Source: SAR324 cluster bacterium (GTDB taxonomy: Bacteria; SAR324; XYD2-FULL-50-16). From it: 12,021 bases of DNA. The notes beneath the pieces are model-generated. The model searched no databases, had not been told where the DNA came from, and worked only from the letters and a program-made list of their open reading frames with translations. The position numbers and the translations under genes were made by a program. The stretch spans positions 1 to 12,021 of the forward strand of contig NVSR01000061.1 in the NCBI GenBank assembly GCA_002401295.1, given 5' to 3'. Below are positions 6,583 through 12,021 of the stretch, in pieces. The stretch's first letter is position 1; each line of letters starts with the position of its first letter.

Positions 6583-6960
6583 AAAAAAATATTTTGATCG
6601 AGTTCAAATTGCCGATAGGAGGGCAACTCTCGGGGGAAGGGGTTGTTCTGCCTTGTGGATCTTCTACCGAACGCTTGAAAATCTCAATCACTTAATTTCA
6701 ATTTGGCCTGTCATACTGACTTCTGCATGTAAATCAGAGATACGATGCCTGAGTCGGAGAGGCGGCGCTGACTCCAACCTACTTGTAGAATTATCAGTAT
6801 AAAACAATCAGCGGAGGAAGGCACTCGTCAATAAAAACCGTATTTGAGACGTTTTCAAAATGTCCTCTCCAGCGCTAAGAAAACAGCTTACAGAAATCTT
6901 CAAACAGGGCGCTTAGAATAATATTTTTGTTGACGTTGATCAGCTTTCAAGAGTAGAAAA
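6583..6960. other. Gene-free stretch between divergent yidH-like and yajC genes
   Basis: No convincing gene is seen in this 378-bp stretch. It should hold the promoters for the divergent DUF202 gene and the yajC-secDF operon. Small inverted repeats occur (TTGCC 6609-6613 with GGCAA 6622-6626; GAGTC 6751-6755 with GACTC 6770-6774). An 18-codon ORF (6860-6916) lacks a ribosome-binding site. No tRNA is recognisable. Confidence 0.4.
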
Positions 6961-7018
6961 CTAGATTGGTTTTGGGGTCGAAAGGACCTTTTTTTTTGAC
7001 CTTGAAATGCCAACCTAG
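6961..7018 (+). terminator. Hairpin plus T-run before yajC, nested in an inverted repeat (terminator or attenuator)
   Basis: GGGGTC (6974-6979) pairs with GACCTT (6985-6990) across a GAAAG loop, using two G.U pairs at the base, and runs into nine T residues (6989-6997), like a short intrinsic terminator. A second GACC (6998-7001) gives an alternative partner for GGTC. The block is flanked by CTAGATTGG (6961-6969) and CCAACCTAG (7010-7018), inverted at eight of nine positions. It lies 53 bp before the yajC start codon. It could end upstream transcription or act as an attenuator of the yajC-secD-secF transcript. Confidence 0.45.
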
Positions 7019-7070
7019 TTCAGCAAGCTTATATATTTTTAAATTTTACAGTCGCTTGAGAGAAACCCCT

Positions 7071-7394
7071 ATGTTTTCCTTGATACCAGAAGTTCATGCC
7101 ATGTCTCCCCAAGCCGGATCGCAGCCGGGTGTAATGGGGCAAGTTGTTTTATTTGGCGTTATTTTTGCGATTTTCTATTTTTTGGTGATCCGTCCGCAGC
7201 AAAAGAAAGCCAAAAACCTGGATAAGATGATCACCTCACTGGGAAAAGGAGATCAGGTGGTTACCAGTTCCGGCATCTATGGAACTGTGAATAAGTTTTT
7301 TGGCGACAAAGATTACCTAATGCTGGAAATTGCCGAAAAAACAGTGATTAAAGTAAAAAAGTCTCAGATCACTGAAATTGTAAAGAAAAAATAA
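7071..7394 (+). CDS. yajC: SecDF-YajC translocase subunit YajC
   Basis: 107 residues from the ATG at 7071, preceded by a partial Shine-Dalgarno GAGAGA (7058-7063). In-frame TTG codons upstream would add about 35 residues unlike the family. One membrane helix at about 23-40 is followed by the hallmark FLVIRPQQKKAKN (37-49), then a cytoplasmic domain with the conserved GDQVVTSSGIYGTVNKF block. YajC is the small inner-membrane partner of SecD and SecF in the Sec export machinery. It is followed 38 bp later by secD, the classic order; tgt, which often precedes yajC, is not in this window. Confidence 0.95.
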   Translation: MFSLIPEVHAMSPQAGSQPGVMGQVVLFGVIFAIFYFLVIRPQQKKAKNLDKMITSLGKGDQVVTSSGIYGTVNKFFGDKDYLMLEIAEKTVIKVKKSQITEIVKKK

Positions 7395-7432
7395 AACACT
7401 ATTATTAACAAAATTTCCAGTGCGAAAAAGCT

Positions 7433-9451
7433 ATGAAGATCCCTTGGAAAGGATTAGCCATCCTAGGCGTCCTAATCGTTGCCTTGATATACAATAGGCC
7501 CACCCTTTTAACATTCCTTCCTGAAGACACAGCCAGCAGCCAGCAGAAGCTTCAAGCTCGTATGGAGCAAATAAAAGCAGAACACCAGCAACTTATCGGG
7601 TTGGGTTTGGCTTTGGCGGAAGGAGAGAAAAAACGCATCATGTTGATCATGGACGAAGGCGCAGTCTTTCCGACAGATCATCCCGTATTAGAGAAAATTT
7701 TAGACGGTAACTTCTTCTTTGAGAAAAGCGATGAAGGCTCCTTCTTAAAGCTGAAAGATGAAGACGTTAAAAACGTTTTCGTGACCAAAGTTAGTAACCA
7801 GCTGAATGGTGTGCTCACCAATGCCCGTAAGGTCGTGGAAATTGGTTTGACTAGCGATGGCATCTTTTTTCAAATGGAAAAAGGCAAGCGGATTTCTCCT
7901 GAATCTGAACCTTTTATCACTATGTTGGGTGATGAGTTTGAACTCAGTTATCAAGACGGAAAAGATCGATATGTGACCCGCAAGCAAGTTTTGGCAAATG
8001 TGGTGAACCTGGGTCTGGACTTACAAGGTGGAATGTACCTGGATATTGGTGTTGAGTCCGAAGTTGTTGTCCAAGCTGTCATGGATCGTGTGAGAGATGA
8101 GCTTGAAGACAAGTTGATCGATGACAACATCAATTATGATGTGGTCGAGCGAATCGGTGACAATCAGATTGAAATCGTGCTCGATGCGGATGAGGAACTT
8201 GACCTGACTGACGAAAGTTATACTCGGTTGTTGGAACTCAATTATGATGTCCTACCTCTGGATAGCGGCTTCTTAATTACTCTGAAAGAAGAGGAGAGGA
8301 AGCGCATCAAATCAAAAGCTATCGAACAAGCATTGGAGACAATTCGGAATCGAATTGATCAATTGGGTGTGAAGGAGCCTTCCGTGCAGAAGCAAGGGGA
8401 CAATAGTATCATCATTCAACTTCCCGGCTTGAAGGATCCTGATCAGGCGAGACGTGTGATCGGTCGTGTGGCAGTCTTGAACTTTATGGCTGTTGCCGAG
8501 AATGGTAGTGTGGACAATCCTTCTGAAGACCAAGTGGTGCTTTACCAGGAAAATCGGGACGCGCTAACAAAAGAACTGATTTCCACCGTACCTTACCTCT
8601 TGGAGAAAAAGGTTCTGTTGAAAGGGGATCGCATTCGTGACGCACGTGTAGGCTTCCTGCAAACAGGAGGAGCCTATGTGAGTATGTCTTTCGATGAAGA
8701 AGGAAAAGAACTATTCTCACAAATCACTGGAGATTATACCAACCGCCGGATGGCCATTGTGTTGGACGGCAAGGTTCAGTCCGCACCGCGCATCAACGAA
8801 CGAATTAGTGGTGGTGAGGCTCAAATCACTGGGGGCTTTAGTCCTGAGGAAGCTTCTGAGTTAGCCCTGGTCCTTCGATCGGGTGCCTTGCCCGCTCCCA
8901 TCGTGATCCATGAGGAACGTACTGTAGGAGCTTCATTAGGTGAAGATTCCATCCGACAGGCTTTGATGTCCCTTTCCATCGGCTTTGCAGGGGTGATCCT
9001 GTTTATGTTGATTTACTATCGAGTATCGGGCCTATTCTCTGTGATGGCTCTGATATTCAATATCTTGCTGATTGTGGCAGCCTTAGCTTACTTCGGCGCT
9101 ACCTTAACTCTGCCTGGTATGGCTGGTATTATCCTGACGATCGGGATGGCCGTTGATGCAAATGTGTTGATTTTTGAAAGAATTAGAGAGGAACTCGCAC
9201 GAGGCACCTCCGTACGGGCTGCCATTGGGACTGGTTTTCAAAAGGCGACGATTACTATTCTTGATTCCAACATCACGACCATTTTGGCTGCCATCGTACT
9301 CTTCCAGTTCGGTACCGGACCTATCAAAGGTTTTGCCATAACCTTGTCGATTGGAATTGCCGCCAGTATGTTTACCAGTATTGTCGTGGGGCGATTCTTG
9401 TTTGAAGTGGTTTATTTGCGTAAAGCCAAACTTGATAAAATTTCAATCTAG
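7433..9451 (+). CDS. secD: Protein translocase subunit SecD
   Basis: 672 residues. SecD works with SecF to pull preproteins out of the SecYEG channel on the periplasmic side, using the proton motive force. One N-terminal membrane helix (7-20) is followed by a large periplasmic region with the family block NLGLDLQGG (192-200), RNRIDQLGV (305-313), a P1-head region, and LALVLRSGALPAP (477-489). Five C-terminal helices (about 508-662) carry GMAVDANVLIFERIREE (571-587), whose D575 is the conserved membrane aspartate of proton transfer. The segment between helix 1 and the DLQGG block (about 170 residues) is longer than in E. coli, as I recall that protein. The start has no clear Shine-Dalgarno; translation may be coupled to yajC. 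Confidence 0.97.
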   Translation: MKIPWKGLAILGVLIVALIYNRPTLLTFLPEDTASSQQKLQARMEQIKAEHQQLIGLGLALAEGEKKRIMLIMDEGAVFPTDHPVLEKILDGNFFFEKSDEGSFLKLKDEDVKNVFVTKVSNQLNGVLTNARKVVEIGLTSDGIFFQMEKGKRISPESEPFITMLGDEFELSYQDGKDRYVTRKQVLANVVNLGLDLQGGMYLDIGVESEVVVQAVMDRVRDELEDKLIDDNINYDVVERIGDNQIEIVLDADEELDLTDESYTRLLELNYDVLPLDSGFLITLKEEERKRIKSKAIEQALETIRNRIDQLGVKEPSVQKQGDNSIIIQLPGLKDPDQARRVIGRVAVLNFMAVAENGSVDNPSEDQVVLYQENRDALTKELISTVPYLLEKKVLLKGDRIRDARVGFLQTGGAYVSMSFDEEGKELFSQITGDYTNRRMAIVLDGKVQSAPRINERISGGEAQITGGFSPEEASELALVLRSGALPAPIVIHEERTVGASLGEDSIRQALMSLSIGFAGVILFMLIYYRVSGLFSVMALIFNILLIVAALAYFGATLTLPGMAGIILTIGMAVDANVLIFERIREELARGTSVRAAIGTGFQKATITILDSNITTILAAIVLFQFGTGPIKGFAITLSIGIAASMFTSIVVGRFLFEVVYLRKAKLDKISI

Positions 9452-9459
9452 TAACAATC

Positions 9460-10371
9460 ATGAGAATATTTAAGACGGTCCCCCAGTTTGACATCATGGG
9501 GAAAAAGAAGATTGCCTTTATTATTTCAGCTGTGTTGCTGGTTGCCAGTTTGGTGGCAATAGTGACTAAGGGAGTCACTTATGGAATTGATTTCCGTGGT
9601 GGAACCTTGATTCAGGTGAAGTTTCAGGAGACACCGGATTTGAGTAAAGTCCGGAAGTTGTTTAAGCAAAAGCTGAAAAGCACTGTGAATATCTCCACCT
9701 TTGGTGAAGAAGGACATAATGAGGTGATGATCACCTTATCTCAGGAAGCCGTAGCCAATCAGGCTGGAGAGCTGCAAAAGCTGATCAAAGAAGTATTGCA
9801 GAGTGATTTCCCGGGATATGATATTCGACGAGTGGAAACGGTAGGCCCTAAAGTGGGTGGTGAGTTGAAAACCAATGCCTTCCAGGCAGCGCTTTATGCC
9901 TTGGCAGGAATTTTGGTTTACATTGGTATTCGCTTTAAGTTTCGTTTTGGTGTGGCGGCAGTGGTTGCCTTGTTCCATGACGTGACGATTACTATGGGAA
10001 TTTTTGTCCTGTTGGAGAAGGAGTTTACCCTGACCATCGTAGCTGCCCTCTTGACGATTATCGGTTATTCCTTGAATGATACGATCGTGGTTTTTGACAG
10101 AGTTCGAGAAAACATTGCTCGCATGCCCCGAAAAGGAGTGGAGAGTGTGGTTAATATCAGTATTAATGAGAGTATGAGCCGAACTATTCTGACTTCGGTA
10201 ACTACGTTTATCGTAGTTTTGGTACTCTTCCTTTTTGGGGGTGATATCATTCATGACTTTAGTTTTGCCATGCTGATTGGTTTGGTCGTTGGTACTTATT
10301 CCTCTATTTTTGTCGCCAGTCCTGTGGTGATTATGATGGATCCGGCGGCACGCGCTAAGAAAAAAGACTAA
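9460..10371 (+). CDS. secF: Protein translocase subunit SecF
   Basis: 303 residues, typical for a stand-alone SecF. Helix 1 (17-37) leads to YGIDFRGGT (41-49), a periplasmic domain with VETVGPKVGGEL (125-136), and a C-terminal five-helix bundle. The bundle includes LFHDV (171-175), GYSLNDTIVVFDRVREN (202-218) and SRTILTS (240-246), all SecF signatures. It forms the SecDF complex with the preceding gene. The gap to the secD stop is only 8 bp and no Shine-Dalgarno is seen, so translational coupling is likely. The C-terminus ends in a short basic tail (ARAKKKD). Confidence 0.97.
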   Translation: MRIFKTVPQFDIMGKKKIAFIISAVLLVASLVAIVTKGVTYGIDFRGGTLIQVKFQETPDLSKVRKLFKQKLKSTVNISTFGEEGHNEVMITLSQEAVANQAGELQKLIKEVLQSDFPGYDIRRVETVGPKVGGELKTNAFQAALYALAGILVYIGIRFKFRFGVAAVVALFHDVTITMGIFVLLEKEFTLTIVAALLTIIGYSLNDTIVVFDRVRENIARMPRKGVESVVNISINESMSRTILTSVTTFIVVLVLFLFGGDIIHDFSFAMLIGLVVGTYSSIFVASPVVIMMDPAARAKKKD

Positions 10372-10401
10372 GAATTTGTCAGCAGAGATCTAATACTCCG
10401 C

Positions 10402-10436
10402 TTGCCCCTCCTCGAGAATTTTCACAGGAGGGGCAA
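10402..10436. terminator. Perfect 11-bp hairpin after secF
   Basis: TTGCCCCTCCT (10402-10412) and AGGAGGGGCAA (10426-10436) form a perfect 11-bp GC-rich stem with a 13-base loop, 30 bp after the secF stop. No T-run follows on the + strand, so it is not a canonical intrinsic terminator. It may be a Rho-independent variant or a 3'-end stabiliser, or it may separate the secDF transcript from argS. The right arm carries an anti-anti-Shine-Dalgarno-like AGGAGGGG. Confidence 0.5.
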
Positions 10437-10503
10437 AACCACATGTATCTACCATTTCCACAGCTTCCTCTCTTACCAACCAATTCAACCTCTTAATACC
10501 GCT

Positions 10504-12021
10504 ATGCCCTTGTTAAATCTTATTAATCAGTACAAGACACTGGTTCGGAACAGAGTGGTCGAACTGCTGGCTGCTGAGTTTCAGTTGAATGATGTCGATG
10601 TGAGTCAATTCAAGTTTGAAGTCCCACCGGATGAAAAAATGGGTCATCTGGCCTTCGCTTGTTTTCCTTTGGCTAAAGTAGCCAGAAAAGCACCTGTTAT
10701 GATTGCCAAAACTCTGGCCGATCATTGGGGAGGCGATGATAAATTTGCTAAGATTGAAGCCGTAGGACCTTATTTGAATTTCCACTTTTCCCCGGCCTTC
10801 CTGGCTAAGGAACTGATCTCTGAATGTATCGAAAACGATACTTACGGTGATAACGACAGCGGAGCCGGTAAGATCTGTCTCCTGGAATACTCCTCACCCA
10901 ATACCAATAAGCCCTTACACTTGGGACATTGTCGCAATAACCTGTTGGGAATGGTGAATGCTCGCTTACTGGAACACGCGGGCTTTCGAGTGGAGAAGGC
11001 AAACCTGGTGAATGATCGAGGGATTCACATCTGTAAGTCCATGTTGGCCTACCAAAAATGGGGTCAAGGTGAGACTCCGGAAAGTACCGGGTTGAAAGGG
11101 GATAAGTTGGTTGGAAATTATTACGTCCTCTATGCGCAGAAAGAGAAAGAGCAACCCGAATTATTGGAAGAAGCCCAGCAAATGTTGCGGGATTGGGAAA
11201 AGGGTGATCCTGAAATCCGTGAGTTGTGGCAGAAAATGAATGGCTGGGTACTGGATGGATTCAAGACGACTTACGAGCGCATGGGCATCTCCTTTGACAA
11301 ATATTACTTTGAAAGTGAAACCTATCTGGGCGGTCGTGATATTATTCTCGATGCTTTGGAAAAGGGGATTTGTTATCAGGAAGAAAATGGAGCGGTAGCC
11401 ATCAATCTGGAAGCGGAAAAGCTGAGCAATAAGATTTTATTGCGAGGGGATGGAACTTCCATGTACATCACTCAGGATATTAATACCACGGTGACCAAGT
11501 TCAAAGATCATAACAACGAACTGGATCATTGTCTGTTTGTGGTCGGTAATGAGCAGGATAATCACTTCCGTGTTCTCTTCACCATCTTGAAAAAATTTGG
11601 TTATGATTGGGCGGATCGCTGTGAACATATCAGCTACGGCATGATCACCCTACCCGAAGGAAAAATGAAATCCCGTGAGGGAACTGTGGTGGATCTGGAT
11701 GACTTGCTGAGTGAAATGAAAGCCATGGCTCTGCAGGAGTTCAAGCAGAGAAAGCAAGAGGACTCTGAGGACAGTCAGGAAGAAGCTGCTGAGGCTATTG
11801 GTCAGGCTGCAATCAAATTTTTCATTCTGAAGACCAATGCTTTGAAAGAGATTCTGTTCAATCCCAAAGAGTCTCTCTCTTTCGATGGAACTACAGGACC
11901 TTATTTGCAATACACTCATGCCAGAATGTGCAGTTTGCTACGTAAAGGGAAAGCTGATTTGAGCGATACTTCCTGGGAACAACATGCTTGGAACCAGGAA
12001 GAGAGTTCTTTGCTAGTGCAG
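10504..12021 (+). CDS. argS: Arginyl-tRNA synthetase, 5' part (runs off window)
   Basis: The first 506 codons of a class I aminoacyl-tRNA synthetase that charges tRNA-Arg in the cytoplasm; the C-terminal part lies beyond the window. The N-terminal additional domain (about 1-110) is followed by EYSSPNTNKPLHLGHCRNN (128-146), which holds the HIGH motif as HLGH (139-142). Then come LVNDRGIHICKSM (168-180) and the second catalytic loop GKMKSREGTVV (386-396), here KMKSR in place of KMSKS, a known variation in ArgS. The DALR anticodon-binding domain begins near SFDGTTGPYLQYTHAR (459-474). No clear Shine-Dalgarno precedes the ATG, which was chosen from the match of the N-terminus (MPLLNLINQY). No frameshift is seen in this part. 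Confidence 0.97.
   Translation, partial: MPLLNLINQYKTLVRNRVVELLAAEFQLNDVDVSQFKFEVPPDEKMGHLAFACFPLAKVARKAPVMIAKTLADHWGGDDKFAKIEAVGPYLNFHFSPAFLAKELISECIENDTYGDNDSGAGKICLLEYSSPNTNKPLHLGHCRNNLLGMVNARLLEHAGFRVEKANLVNDRGIHICKSMLAYQKWGQGETPESTGLKGDKLVGNYYVLYAQKEKEQPELLEEAQQMLRDWEKGDPEIRELWQKMNGWVLDGFKTTYERMGISFDKYYFESETYLGGRDIILDALEKGICYQEENGAVAINLEAEKLSNKILLRGDGTSMYITQDINTTVTKFKDHNNELDHCLFVVGNEQDNHFRVLFTILKKFGYDWADRCEHISYGMITLPEGKMKSREGTVVDLDDLLSEMKAMALQEFKQRKQEDSEDSQEEAAEAIGQAAIKFFILKTNALKEILFNPKESLSFDGTTGPYLQYTHARMCSLLRKGKADLSDTSWEQHAWNQEESSLLVQ

Noticed and set aside
6860..6916. 18-codon ORF ahead of yajC (MSSPALRKQLTEIFKQGA), considered as a SecM/VemP-like arrest leader peptide.
   Set aside because: No ribosome-binding site, no signal peptide, and far too short for an arrest peptide that monitors export.
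9736..10254. Long minus-strand open frame (172 codons) opposite secF; similar minus-strand frames lie opposite secD, the P460 gene and the DUF336 gene.
   Set aside because: Antisense shadows of clearly coding genes, with low-complexity S/T/H/N-rich translations and no start signals.
1..12021. Looked for CRISPR arrays, tRNA/rRNA genes and defence-system genes.
   Set aside because: No regularly spaced repeats with unique spacers, no cloverleaf pattern and no nuclease or defence motifs were recognised.

Overview
The window is about 12 kb of moderate-to-low GC DNA from a Gram-negative bacterium. Evidence for an outer-membrane-type envelope includes several signal-peptide proteins, a periplasmic c-type haem protein and a separate yajC-secD-secF operon. 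No marker gene here fixes the lineage. The mix of a 7TMR-DISM/LytTR regulator, DUF547, secreted GlcG/HbpS-like protein and P460 cytochrome suggests an environmental, possibly marine, proteobacterium or a SAR324/'delta'-like lineage, but this is a guess.

Left half (1-6117), accessory envelope/redox block on the + strand: (i) a membrane-anchored regulator with a 7TMR-DISM sensor fused to a C-terminal LytTR DNA-binding domain; (ii) a secreted DUF336 (GlcG/HbpS-like) protein; (iii) a 5'-truncated remnant of a periplasmic substrate-binding protein; (iv) a secreted seven-repeat PQQ-like beta-propeller protein, 20 bp ahead of (v) a cytochrome P460-family mono-haem protein, probably one operon; (vi) a secreted DUF547 protein. 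A short motif, CTCTACA or its complement TGTAGAG, was found by eye only in the intergenic regions ahead of (ii), (iv) and (vi). Ahead of (ii) it forms two exact 12-bp direct repeats exactly 21 bp apart, the geometry expected of LytTR-family sites. I infer a possible small LytTR regulon.

Middle (6118-7070): a degenerate IS200/IS605-type end hairpin, a minus-strand DUF202 (YidH-like) membrane protein, and a 488-bp gap that ends in a hairpin/T-run structure just before yajC.

Right half (7071-12021), housekeeping: yajC, secD and secF (the SecDF-YajC accessory complex of the Sec translocon) in tight order, then a long-armed hairpin and the 5' part of argS (arginyl-tRNA synthetase), which runs off the window.

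Non-coding items of note are a 25-bp, 24/25-matched inverted repeat with TTCGAYATTC sub-units (5150-5223), a hairpin in the DUF547 leader, and hairpins after the P460 gene and after secF.
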